NCBI GenBank assembly: GCA_025667525.1 | Contig: CM046882.1 | Location: 505,122,792-505,186,791 of the forward strand | Direction of reading: 5' to 3' | DNA length: 64,000 bases | Source of the DNA: Glebionis coronaria | Taxonomy: Eukaryota; Streptophyta; Magnoliopsida; Asterales; Asteraceae | The notes under the pieces: model-generated | Told to the model about the DNA's origin: nothing | What the model saw: only the letters and a program-made list of their open reading frames with translations | The model's database searches: none | Shown here: positions 20,408 to 31,253 of the stretch, piece by piece | Position numbering within the stretch: the first letter of the stretch is position 1 | How the letters are laid out: each line of letters opens with the position of its first letter | Made by a program: the position numbers and the translations under genes

Positions 20408-21463
20408 AGCCTATAGAACATCCTAGAAGCATAAAAACATAAAACCCTAATACATAGAAAATCCCAAATGTGCCCTTGAATGATTTTGAGTGCATTTTGT
20501 CCTCTCTTGATCTTGAACGTTTATTTTGCTTTGGGAGGAAGCAAATAATCTTGGCCATTGATTTAAGCCACGTCATGAGCTTGGGGGCTAAGGAATGATG
20601 TGATTGGTGGATTGGGGAATTGGGGTTTTGGTGCACATGAGTGGGATGCAGGTTTTTAGGAGTGGGAAGGGTTTTTGAGTGTGTGAATTAAGTGTGTGCA
20701 AGTTTAATTGAGTTTTACCCAAGTAAAAGTGAGGGTAAATTCTGGGGAAGTAAAAATGATGAACAATAACCATTTGATCCGAAATTGGGGGTGGGGATGG
20801 TGTTAGGCGCATTTTTATTTAAATCTTTCACAGTTGGCAACTTTGGCCCTTGTCTTTTGGAATTTTTGGCTTTTAAAGATTTTCAGCCTAAAATCTCCTT
20901 TCCTTTGTTATTAACTTTCCCACTTTGACAATTTTGGCACCAACTTTTGATAAAAGGTTATCAAGGATGTAATTTGACATTTGGTGATTCTTTAAGGGCT
21001 GATCTTGGACAATTTTGATCTTCAAAGGTCTTCAATGTCTCTTAAACTTCATGAGGGACCATAAATGGCAATTTGAAATTGTTGAGGGACTAATCTTGCC
21101 ATTTCTTCAATCTTGAAGGACCTTTTTGTAATTTTGACAAACTTAAGGGACCAAACTTGTAATTATTAATATACAAGGGTTTTAAGTGTCATTTCTTCAA
21201 TAAATGATGATCAATCTTGTTTTGTCTTCAAGTCTTCAAGGGTATTTGATGAAAATTCCATGATTAGGGCCCGGTTCTTTGTACGGCTTCGTTTCTCGTG
21301 TCCGTTTTTCCTTGTATCTTGTGATCTTTTGTCTTTTTCACGATATCCATACCTAAAATACACAAGTAAACAAACACAAGCATATATATGGTATTTTATG
21401 ACATTTTAATGCATTTAAAGCCCGAAAAGAACGATGAGATCATGTATAAATGCCATCTCATCA

Positions 21464-23718
21464 CTCCCCCATACTAAGCCATTGCCGTGCCCTCACGCAA
21501 TGCTAAGAATAAAGTATCTAAGCATCACCAAAGTTCAATTTTATTAACCTTTATTGAAGAGTAAAAGACTTGCAACATACTACGAGATTGTGAAAAGACA
21601 TAATGTATGATTTTCATCACCAAAAGGTGACTTTTAGGGTCAAAGAATAGAAACAAGTTAATGTCCCTTAGAGTAAATTTTGTCATCCTTGATTGTCATA
21701 CATTCCATGCTAAGTGCAAAAACAAGATCATTGTTGGTACAAGTCACAATGCTAACACTACTCATACGTCCAAATTGTGTAATACTTTTTCTCCCCGCAA
21801 TCCTAGTTATTATAAAAGGAAATGGGTTACTAGCATTTTTTATCTATTTGTCATGGATCACAAGTGATTCATATTGACTTATTTGAGTAGTTATTAGTCC
21901 GAAAGCAAAGTAGCACGATTTGATCAATAGTTAGCCGAAGGACAAAATCTTTTAAAACGGCTTCTCGTGTATCTCCTTAAGTTCATATCTTGGCATAACT
22001 CGTTTCACGATTTGAGACCTTTCTCGGACCGATATTTGGCATGTACTTCATACTTCAAATCTTGGGAAGACGTTCTCGAAATTATGGTCTTCTCTTCATA
22101 TATTTGGAATTTCTTCACTTGACGTTTTTGAGAGATTCTTCATATAGGACCACGACTTCATCATTTTTCTTCAATCTTTACTTTGGATTTTGATATACAA
22201 CGATCCGCCTCCTTTTCGGACTTGGATATATTTATCCTCATACCTTGTTAGGGTCTTTTTGGATAGACTTTCTCCATTCTTTAGGGGAGTAATAGCTTCT
22301 CGTCGTGTGTCTCGATCCTTCATATTGATTTTGGAACAATGATACTTCACATCATCTTTGGATCTTTAGCAAAAATAGAGCTCCTCATGCCTTGTTAGGG
22401 CCTTTTTGGATGATCGCCAATCTTCGCGTCCCGCTTCAATAAGTTATGCCTTGGCTATGAACTCTATTCAACCCCGAGCAACTTTTAAACGATCTTGCGC
22501 TAGAGGCTAAGTAACCTTTCAAACCGTACGACCTTACTTATTGCAATTATGTTTTATTCCTAATGCATTGATCTTATGGGAAGAAAAAGCCACAATTAAA
22601 AACATATGAGTTTTTGAAAGAACACTTTCATGTTCTACGTTTAGCATGATCACTTGTCTAACTCTATCATTTCTCGTTCTTCACTATTTAAAGACCTCTA
22701 ATTAAAGAGACTCGTGAATACTTAGCCAAGCAAGTCAAAATTAAGCCAAATTTGGATTAGCTTTCATTAAGACTATATCAAATCAAAGTTTTGGGTTTTC
22801 AAGCCACCTATAGGATCTTGCACTTTCTTGGACTTTTTCAAGTTTAGAGAATGCATTTTAAAGTTCCCTTGATAAGTGACTTTCTAGAATCAATTATAGG
22901 AACTTGCGAAAAGTTCTTGTTCTTAACCCGAATGAATTAAGACTTTCGCGTTTTAAAGCTCCCTATATAAAAGTCTAGCAAAACTTGAATTGAGCGGGTT
23001 AAGGAATGTAAATGGCTCCAAATGCCCATCAAGTCAAAAATTAACTCTTATTCTACCCATCGGAAAATATACATTCGTGTCTTAAAAACACTTATGAAAA
23101 CTAAGAAAAATTTTAAAATTTGGCCATTTTTAGCCTTATTAGCAAAACAAAACATTGAAAGTTGGAAAACGTGAGGGCGTAGCAAAGCAAGTACCTATTC
23201 ACCCCCCCATACTAAAAGTAAACATTGTCCTCAATGTTTCGAGTCTAAAGGTGGAGCACCCCCATACTAGAGACGAAGAATCGAATGCTTAGGATCTAGC
23301 ATGGAAAGGGTGATCAACAATATATCTAAAGCCGTTTATTAATTATGCTAAAAGATAATTGTTAGAACAATAAAGGATATGTCATGGATTCGTGAAAAAC
23401 TTCTTCAAACGAACGATGGAGGCTCACGTAAACGAACACGAGAGTCTTCAATCGTAGACGATGATGATGATCTAGATAACACAATCACAAACAACCACGA
23501 GACAACGAGTTGGAAGGGTACAAGTCCCCTTATTAGTGAACATAAAGCATAAAGATAAGCATGGGATCTCCCCCACGAGGCACCTCGTTTTTGATTACCG
23601 AGTCATGAGCTCGACTCGATCCCCTCAAAATGTGAACATTTAGGGATATCATGGTGTGGTCAATTTTTGATGGGGCTTACATGATAAACAAGGCCCAAAA
23701 AGCAACCGGTAAAAAGGA
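21464..23718 (-). other. Element B 3' untranslated region with polypurine tracts
   Basis: About 2.25 kb without coding sequence, between the gag-protease stop and the 3' LTR. AGTATGGGGG words occur at 21464-21475 (the true tract, next to the LTR), 23202-23213 (seven G's, then TGAATAGGTAC) and 23257-23269, as in element A. A weak internal repeat, CTTGTTAGGGYCTTTTTGGAT, appears near 22245 and 22390. The rest resembles the A and C UTR only in its outer parts. Confidence 0.78.
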
Positions 23719-26700
23719 CTAAGTCCTTAGATGATGCAAAATACCGGGGTCGAAGATGGCGTTCTCGTTTCCATTGGGAAAACAAATTAACACCACTCCA
23801 ACATGTGCCATAAACTCAAAGAGTTTGAAGAAAATAGATGAGAAATAGAAGGGTGAGACAATTGGTAAGACAAACGTTTGAGCTACTCGAGGTAGACTCG
23901 CACCAAGCAAATAGAAAGTTTTTCCATTTATTGCATCGGTGGAAGACCGAGATTTCCCTTTACATGAAATTCCGGGATCGAAAATCTCGTCCTCGGTGGA
24001 CAAGTGTGGGGCTTCCCCCATACTAGGTCCACACAAAACATCGTCAAAAGGAGTAGACGAGTTTGTAGTACTCAAATCACGCGGTGATGACGGAGTTAGA
24101 TTTGTAGAAAAATCAATTAAATCACATTTAAGATCTTTTCCTTTGTTATCTTTTAAACTCTCCTTATGAAAACCCTTGTTGATTATGTCGAAAATATTCG
24201 GTGTTTCTAAGACGATGTTAGTCACACTAAAAATTCTCACATTTTGAAACCGTTTTGGTTTTGGTGGTGGCAAGTTCTCAAAACGTTTATCGACGAAGAA
24301 AACCTCCCCATCGGGGTCCATATATTCATCATCCGAAAGATCTTCCGTAGAAACCGGCAACTTATCAACACTTTTCAAGAATGAAGGTGAAGGATTTTTC
24401 GATTCAAGTATTGATGGTTTCTTCTTTGTAGGCTTAGCACTCATAACCTCCACCGGCGGAGGAAATGGTAAATTGTTTTTGGAGACATTCCCTAAAACTC
24501 TTGGTGAAAATTCTTTGCAAACGACATTGGTCGAGTCACCATGGTTTAAAGTTGCAATAGAATATACATGAGAAAGATTGGAGTTTTGTGTTGCATTGAT
24601 GACAAGTTCTTCTTCATTGAAACGAAGGGTGATTTTACGAGCATGAACATCGATAAGTGCTCTAGATGTATCCAAAAATGAACGACCCAAAATTAGAGGA
24701 ACTTTTCGATCGATGGGAATATCTACAACGATAAAGTCAACGGGATAGTAAAACTTTCCGACTTTGACGAAAACGTCCTCGGCTACTCCACATGCCATGA
24801 TCGTAGAATGATCGGCCATCTCGATGGACATGTTCGAAGGAGTAAGAGCCGGAAGTGAAAGCGATTTGAAAGTCTCGAGAGGCATTAAATTAATACTAGC
24901 GCCAAGATCGGCCAAGGCGTAGCATTCCTCCATATCTTGTATAGCACACGGAATCAAAAATTTACCGGGATCACCGACTTTTTGTGGTATGCGGCTTAGA
25001 AAAACCGATGAACAACTAGACGATTGTTGTAACTTCTCTTTGTTGTTTAGCATACTTTTGAAGTTTGCGGCGAATCGAGGCATCATGATTAAAGCATCGG
25101 CAAAACTTATGTTAAAGTGCAAATCACGAAACATTTTCATAAATAGCTCAAATTGATAATTGTTCCTTTCTTGTGCTTTTTGCTTGTCACGTCTCGAAGG
25201 GTAAGGTAAAGGTGGTGTGGGTTGGTCATTAGGCAACGGCCTTGGAAACTCGGGTTCCATAAGTGGTATTGGTTCAACCGTAGGTGTGGTTTGAGCGGTA
25301 CTTCGTGGGATTGTAATGTGCTCCTTTTCGACCACCACCTCGGGTTCTTTCTCGATTTCCTTCTCCGTAGAAGTACTTGGACGAGAGATTGGTTCCTTGA
25401 AAGTTTTACCACTTCGTGTAGTAATAACCTTCATTTCTCCCTTCGGGTTTGCAATGGTATCACTAGGAAGACCACCCGAAGAAGAGGGTTTACACATGAT
25501 AGCTTCAAACATCTTAGCCATACGGTCCTCAAATTTTGATTGCCTAGCATCCGCTTTCAATAACTCTTGCTTAATCTCATGTTGTCCTAATTCCATCTTT
25601 TGTTGGTTTTGTTGAAGACGTTGGACGTTTCCTTCCATTTTATTTGCATGAGTTTTAAGTTCATTAGCAAGTTCATTTTTAAGCTCGTTTTTCAACTCGG
25701 ACCTTAAGCTAATCATCTCACGTTGCATATTATCAAATTTAGCATCATTTGCTTTTGCATAATCTAAAAATTCTCCTTGCAAATTTTTCGTGTGAGCATT
25801 TTGAAAACCTTGTGTAGTATTTTGAAAATCACGGTTTTGGTTTTGATTAGAGATTTGTCCATTCCCACTTTGATAATTCCCTTTGTTGTAATTGCGTGTG
25901 TTGCCTTGGTAATTACCTTGGTTGTTGTTTCGATAATTGTTAACATTTTGATTTGGTGGAGCTTGATTTTGGCGGGAACCTTGGCCGTTTTGGTTGTAAG
26001 TTCCCGTTGCTACATAAGCACTCGAAGTGTTACCATCCGAGGTAATGCACTCGGATAAATCATGAGCTCCTCCACACGATAAACAACTCTTAGCAACCGC
26101 TTTAACCGAAGCGGAATTGGAAGCTTCTTGAGCCTTCCAATGGGACATTAGATTAGCAAATCTATCAAAAAACCGATTTTCCTCATTAGCTTCATCATGT
26201 AAGGCATTAATGCTACGAGACGATTGTGATGACGATGACGAACCCATATTGGCAACACTCGGTGTGTTACGAGGGCTATAAACCTTAGATCGATTTTCAA
26301 TGATTTGTAAAGCCTCATTTGTCGTCTTGCACAAAAAATTACCACCCGCGGCGGCATTCAAATAATCTCGTTCATGATCATTAAGCCCATTATAAAAAGT
26401 ATCTATTTGATGCAATTCCGAAAAATCATGATGAGGACATTCATGTAACATCTCCTTAAATCGTTCCCATGCCATAGAAAAACTTTCATTGTTACGTTGC
26501 ACAAATCGTGAAATCTCATTTTTTAAGTGTGTTGTTTTCGATGGTGGAAAAAACTTGTTCACAAACTTAGAAACGAGATCGGCCCATGTCAAAATCGAAT
26601 TTGGCGGTTCTTTCTCGAGCCAAATTTTAGCGGGTCCATCCAACGAATATGGAAACAACATCATCTTAATGGCGTCATGCGGAACATCTTTGAATTTGCT

Positions 26701-27021
26701 AGTGGCCGTGAGACGGTTGAAATTCCTAATGTGGTAATGCGGGTTGTCTTTCTCATGACCTCGAAATTTGTTTGCTTGTAGCATCGACATTAAACCCGTC
26801 TTAATCTCGAAATTCTCCGCAAGGATGGCGGGAATAACAATTGCCTCTCCAAAACCCTCGGTGGGTGCTTGTAGCAACTCCATCATAGTACGATTAGCCA
26901 TTACGACTTCTTGTTCTATAATAGGTTCAACAATTGGAGGTTCTTCAACAATCAACGATCCTTGATTTGCTTGCTTTTGAAGACGTTTACGAGCTCGTTT
27001 AGCTTGATTACGAGTGATCAT
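23719..27021 (-). CDS. gag-protease polyprotein of element B, intact
   Basis: The 1100-residue frame starts at ATG 27021 (MITRNQAKRARKR); an open stretch extends upstream but this ATG fits the family start. The capsid-type gag domain covers about residues 100-270 (LFPYSLDGPAKIWLEKEPP, FFPPSKTTHLKNEISRF, AAAGGNFL). One zinc knuckle of CX2CX3HX4C form lies at 313-325, then an N/Q/G-rich stretch and a coiled coil. The protease has DLG at 705-707 (ALADLGASINLMP) in place of D-T/S-G and LILGRSFLDTSRALID in the second lobe, as is usual in Athila-like proteins. The tail keeps two IFDPGI motifs but no reverse transcriptase. It would form particles and mature them, relying on an autonomous relative for pol. 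Confidence 0.93.
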   Translation of the reverse strand: MITRNQAKRARKRLQKQANQGSLIVEEPPIVEPIIEQEVVMANRTMMELLQAPTEGFGEAIVIPAILAENFEIKTGLMSMLQANKFRGHEKDNPHYHIRNFNRLTATSKFKDVPHDAIKMMLFPYSLDGPAKIWLEKEPPNSILTWADLVSKFVNKFFPPSKTTHLKNEISRFVQRNNESFSMAWERFKEMLHECPHHDFSELHQIDTFYNGLNDHERDYLNAAAGGNFLCKTTNEALQIIENRSKVYSPRNTPSVANMGSSSSSQSSRSINALHDEANEENRFFDRFANLMSHWKAQEASNSASVKAVAKSCLSCGGAHDLSECITSDGNTSSAYVATGTYNQNGQGSRQNQAPPNQNVNNYRNNNQGNYQGNTRNYNKGNYQSGNGQISNQNQNRDFQNTTQGFQNAHTKNLQGEFLDYAKANDAKFDNMQREMISLRSELKNELKNELANELKTHANKMEGNVQRLQQNQQKMELGQHEIKQELLKADARQSKFEDRMAKMFEAIMCKPSSSGGLPSDTIANPKGEMKVITTRSGKTFKEPISRPSTSTEKEIEKEPEVVVEKEHITIPRSTAQTTPTVEPIPLMEPEFPRPLPNDQPTPPLPYPSRRDKQKAQERNNYQFELFMKMFRDLHFNISFADALIMMPRFAANFKSMLNNKEKLQQSSSCSSVFLSRIPQKVGDPGKFLIPCAIQDMEECYALADLGASINLMPLETFKSLSLPALTPSNMSIEMADHSTIMACGVAEDVFVKVGKFYYPVDFIVVDIPIDRKVPLILGRSFLDTSRALIDVHARKITLRFNEEELVINATQNSNLSHVYSIATLNHGDSTNVVCKEFSPRVLGNVSKNNLPFPPPVEVMSAKPTKKKPSILESKNPSPSFLKSVDKLPVSTEDLSDDEYMDPDGEVFFVDKRFENLPPPKPKRFQNVRIFSVTNIVLETPNIFDIINKGFHKESLKDNKGKDLKCDLIDFSTNLTPSSPRDLSTTNSSTPFDDVLCGPSMGEAPHLSTEDEIFDPGISCKGKSRSSTDAINGKTFYLLGASLPRVAQTFVLPIVSPFYFSSIFFKLFEFMAHVGVVLICFPNGNENAIFDPGILHHLRT

Positions 27022-27771
27022 AAACTTCACGAAGAATGGGAGGTGAGCAAAGAAGATTCTTTTTGGTCGTTTTGTGGATTTTCAATTTTTTTGTGTTTTT
27101 GATGATATTTAATTTTTTTGGTTTTTGGTGTATTACGTAGACAACAATCTACAAAATCTCTCCTCGAATCAAACTCTTGATTAAAGAAGCCTCAAAGGAA
27201 TGAAAACGATCACGTGGAGTGAACGCCTTCGAATGACTTTAGAACTTTGGTGAAAACCAAATTGTTCACGAGGGTTTAATCACAAAGAAAACCAAGCAAA
27301 TATAGTATACGTATTAATACTTTGGGCGGCAAAACCCTCGATTAGCCTTCAATCTCAAAATACTCACAAGCAAGCGGGGAAACGAGGCGGCGCGAAGCAC
27401 TTAAGAGCCTTTTTCCTTAGGGTATATTTTATAATACCCGCCTTATACCCACCTTATAGTTCGTATCTTTCAAAATCGAGCTTCTCGAAAGTATTTATCT
27501 ATTTTTGCCTTTTCTTTTTGTTTGAGATTCGAATACAATGATCGAGTGATGAAATCCCGAATCAAGGTTGTGTTTTCACACTTTTGGAGATATTGTATTT
27601 TGGTTGTGATACTTAATACAATATATTAATAATATTCACAAAGAAAAACCGAGAAAACCGATAATACGTGTTAAGGGAGTTCCACTTAACACAAATATTA
27701 TTATGGATAATATCAAAAACAAAATTTTCCAAATTAAATCACGACACACCTCCCCGGCAGCGGCGCCAAAA
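27022..27771 (-). other. Element B 5' leader
   Basis: 750 bp between the primer site and the gag ATG; non-coding. Several blocks match element A's leader, including words around GAGGCGGCGCGAAGCAC and ACGATCACGTGGAGTGAACG. Such conservation between families whose LTRs have diverged suggests an RNA function, for example packaging; this is inference. Confidence 0.7.
27751..27768 (-). promoter_or_regulatory. Primer binding site of element B
   Basis: Minus-strand TGGCGCCGCTGCCGGGGA, three bases inside the LTR end. It is close to the Athila-type site TGGCGCCGTTGCCGGGGA, thought to pair with Asp tRNA. Confidence 0.88.
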
Positions 27772-30700
27772 TGATTGTAGTAAAAACACGTCTCTTGTTT
27801 AGGAAAACAAAAAGAACGTATATGAGCGGTAAGTATCGAGTGACGGTTTAGGAAAACCGTGCACTAATGACCCTCAATCACTTAAAAAGAGATGAAAGAT
27901 TCGTTTCCCAAGGAGGTATGGTGTTGTGAATTAACTTGTATATATTTGAGATTAATATTGATGAGATGGAATGACGGTTTCTTGGAAATTACACTATGAC
28001 GTAAAAAACGAAAACGTAAAACCGTAGAAAAACTACTAAAATTAAAAATTATTAAAACCAAAAACAAAATCAAGAAAAAGATTAAAAAGACTAAAACAAG
28101 TCTAAAATAATATAAATAAAGACAAAAATCCAATAAAGATATTTTAAAACCTTTTATTAATTAAATCATTAATTTTAAATGCTAATTAAAGCCCTAAAAT
28201 TAAATTTAATTAATTCAAATGTCAAAAATATGATTTTATTGAATAATTACTCAACTTATATTATTATAAGACTAAAAAGTAATTTTCTAAAAATTAAAAC
28301 CTATTAAAATTATTTTTAAAACTCTAAAAAATGATTTAAAAATAATTAAAACCTAATTAAACTTAAAATAATTATAAAAATAAATCTAAAAGTTATAAAA
28401 ATAATCTAAAAATGGAAATAGTCCTAATCAATGACAAAGAACCTAGGAAAAATGAAAAATAAAGAAAAAGAAAATTTTGAAAATTAATAATAAAATAATA
28501 ATAAAGTAATGCTAAAAAAAAATAAAAGTCACTGTCTTGCGCCGCAACGTTTTGTCTTGCGCCGCAACTAGTGTTGCGAGATCACCAAGATCAGCAGCTA
28601 CCTAAGTTGCGCCGCAACTAGAAGTCTTGCGCCGCAACTTGGACGACGGACCTGGTTTGCTTCTTTTGGACAGATGAACACCCAAGTGAGAGTGCACACT
28701 TTTTGGTGCCAAGAGGGCTTGGCAAGGAGCTTTGTTTAATGGTTATTTTGGATCAATTGGGCACCCTTGAGCTTATTGAAGCTCAAGGAGTCAAGTAACA
28801 CACAAATAACAACAAGAATCAAAGATTAACCATCAAAATCATGAAAAACCAAGCAAATTTCACCCTTATGCAGATTTTTAACACCCTTTATCCTTAAAAA
28901 CCTAACAAACTTGTTCAAATCTTGTTCCAAACTAATTAACTACTTACTAATAACCTTAATCAACCCTAAACAAGCAATCTAACACCTTTTAATTATCAAA
29001 ACAAATCTAGATGTCCTGCTTAAACCTGTTGCCAAACACCCTTTTAAAATCTAAAAACCAACTTTTAACATACCAACATGCTTACAAAAGCTACCAAATT
29101 GATTCCAAGTGCATCTAACATGTAAACATACACACTAGAACACAAATCATGCAATATAAACACACTTAATCACCAAATCACTTAAGATCATACCAACTAG
29201 CTATTTTATGAAATTTTTCAAGGTAAAAGAAGATACCTTAGGTTCTTACATCCAAGAACCTAGAGGATGAAAATCCTCCTCCAATCCAACCCGGGTTGGA
29301 GCTGAACCAAATCAACAAGCCTTCAACCTATTTGAACACAAAACAAAGAAACAAGAACAAAAATAATAAGATATGATATGATTCTTTTTATTTTCTTCTT
29401 TTTTTTTAATAACTCTTCCAAAACCTTTTTAATCTTATTAAAATGTTTCTATAACACTTAAATCACCAATAACATTAACCATAAACACCCAAATACCTTT
29501 GAGAAGATTTTACCAAAATCTCTCAAAATCTCAAAACCTTAAACAACTTTGAAAATCAAAGTTGCTTAACCATAAAACAAAGTGGAACTCAGAATCAATC
29601 TCCTCACAACACACAAACTTTTAAAAACAATAAAAAAGGAATTACACTTGAATATTTCAAAAACCAAACTTTTTATTTCTTTAAAAAGGAATTACATGTG
29701 AGAGACTAGAAACTGGAACAAAGGGATCACCACAACTTGGGTCTCCTTTTATAGAGCCTATAGAACATCCTAGAAGCATAAAAACATAAAACCCTAATAC
29801 ATAGAAAATCCCAAATGTGCCCTTGAATGATTTTGAGTGCATTTTGTCCTCTCTTGATCTTGAACGTTTATTTTGCTTTGGGAGGAAGCAAATAATCTTG
29901 GCCATTGATTTAAGCCACGTCATGAGCTTGGGGGCTAAGGAATGATGTGATTGGTGGATTGGGGAATTGGGGTTTTGGTGCACATGAGTGGGATGCAGGT
30001 TTTTAGGAGTGGGAAGGGTTTTTGAGTGTGTGAATTAAGTGTGTGCAAGTTTAATTGAGTTTTACCCAAGTAAAAGTGAGGGTAAATTCTGGGGAAGTAA
30101 AAATGATGAACAATAACCATTTGATCCGAAATTGGGGGTGGGGATGGTGTTAGGCGCATTTTTATTTAAATCTTTCACAGTTGGCAACTTTGGCCCTTGT
30201 CTTTTGGAATTTTTGGCTTTTAAAGATTTTCAGCCTAAAATCTCCTTTCCTTTGTTATTAACTTTCCCACTTTGACAATTTTGGCACCAACTTTTGATAA
30301 AAGGTTATCAAGGATGTAATTTGACATTTGGTGATTCTTTAAGGGCTGATCTTGGACAATTTTGATCTTCAAAGGTCTTCAATGTCTCTTAAACTTCATG
30401 AGGGACCATAAATGGCAATTTGAAATTGTTGAGGGACTAATCTTGCCATTTCTTCAATCTTGAAGGACCTTTTTGTAATTTTGACAAACTTAAGGGACCA
30501 AACTTGTAATTATTAATATACAAGGGTTTTAAGTGTCATTTCTTCAATAAATGATGATCAATCTTGTTTTGTCTTCAAGTCTTCAAGGGTATTTGATGAA
30601 AATTCCATGATTAGGGCCCGGTTCTTTGTACGGCTTCGTTTCTCGTGTCCGTTTTTCCTTGTATCTTGTGATCTTTTGTCTTTTTCACGATATCCATACC

Positions 30701-30810
30701 TAAAATACACAAGTAAACAAACACAAGCATATATATGGTATTTTATGACATTTTAATGCATTTAAAGCCCGAAAAGAACGATGAGATCATGTATAAATGC
30801 CATCTCATCA
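27772..30810 (-). repeat. Element B LTR, right copy (5' LTR)
   Basis: Same length as the left copy, all features offset by 9347 bp. Its end at 27772 is followed by AAAA and the primer binding site. Directly past 30810 lies the target duplicate aatgc, and then element A sequence resumes. Confidence 0.96.
29745..29754 (-). promoter_or_regulatory. TATA box of LTR B (right, 5' LTR)
   Basis: Same minus-strand CTATAAAAGG in the 5' LTR. It would drive the gag-protease transcript of element B. Confidence 0.74.
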
Positions 30811-30815
30811 AATGC

Positions 30816-31253
30816 CTAATCTAGCATGGAAAGGGTGTAACCATTAAGTGATAGCCGTTTATGAAGTGTGCTAAAAACCTAAGGTTAGAACATAAAAGGA
30901 TATATCATATGTGGATATTGGGAAAGGCCTCCAAAGCAAACGATCAAGTGCTCCCATGAAACGAACACGAGAGGCTCCAATCGTGAAGATGATGATCTAA
31001 AAGACACAATGCACAAACAACCACGGAACAAAGGTTGGAAGGGCACAAATCCCCTATCATTAAACTAATTAGAAAGCAATAATATGTACATGGATAAGCA
31101 TGGGTCTCCCCCACGAGGCACCTTGTTTTTGATAACCGAGTCAAAAGCTCGACTCGAATCCCCATAAATGTGATCATTTAGGGATAATCATGGTTTGGTC
31201 AATTTTTGGTGGGGCTTACATGATAAACAAGGCCCAAAAGCACGTGGAGTACT
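30816..31253 (-). other. Element A 3' untranslated region, proximal part
   Basis: 438 bp between the gag-protease stop of A and the element B insertion; non-coding. It begins on the right side of B after the target duplicate (aatgc, 30811-30815) and matches the equivalent place in B around the words TCTAGCATGGAAAGGGTG (23285 region). Confidence 0.75.

Larger units (their letters stand above)
18425..21463 (-). repeat. Element B LTR, left copy (3' LTR)
   Basis: On the minus strand it starts TGATGAGATGGC at 21463 and ends TACTACAATCA at 18425. Inside are the TATA box (20398-20407), proximal hairpins (19892-19953), distal hairpins (19361-19441) and four copies of TTGCGCCGCAA (19190-19290). It is otherwise AT-rich and non-coding. 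Confidence 0.96.
18425..30810 (-). mobile_element. Element B: non-autonomous Athila-like element nested in A
   Basis: LTRs 18425-21463 and 27772-30810 (3039 bp each), target duplicates aatgc at 18420-18424 and 30811-30815, primer site 27751-27768, gag-protease 23719-27021, polypurine tract 21464-21475. The left and right LTRs differ at one position I could find (20090 C against 29437 A), so insertion is very recent. It lacks reverse transcriptase, RNase H and integrase, yet its gag-protease frame is unbroken. It shares gag, leader, UTR and U3 start with A but has different LTR interiors, so it is a sister family in the same orientation. Confidence 0.96.

Noticed and set aside
20334..20812. 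Two overlapping minus ORFs in LTR B (100 and 74 codons)
   Set aside because: They span the TATA box and U3/R region; no domain, and both copies are LTR duplicates.
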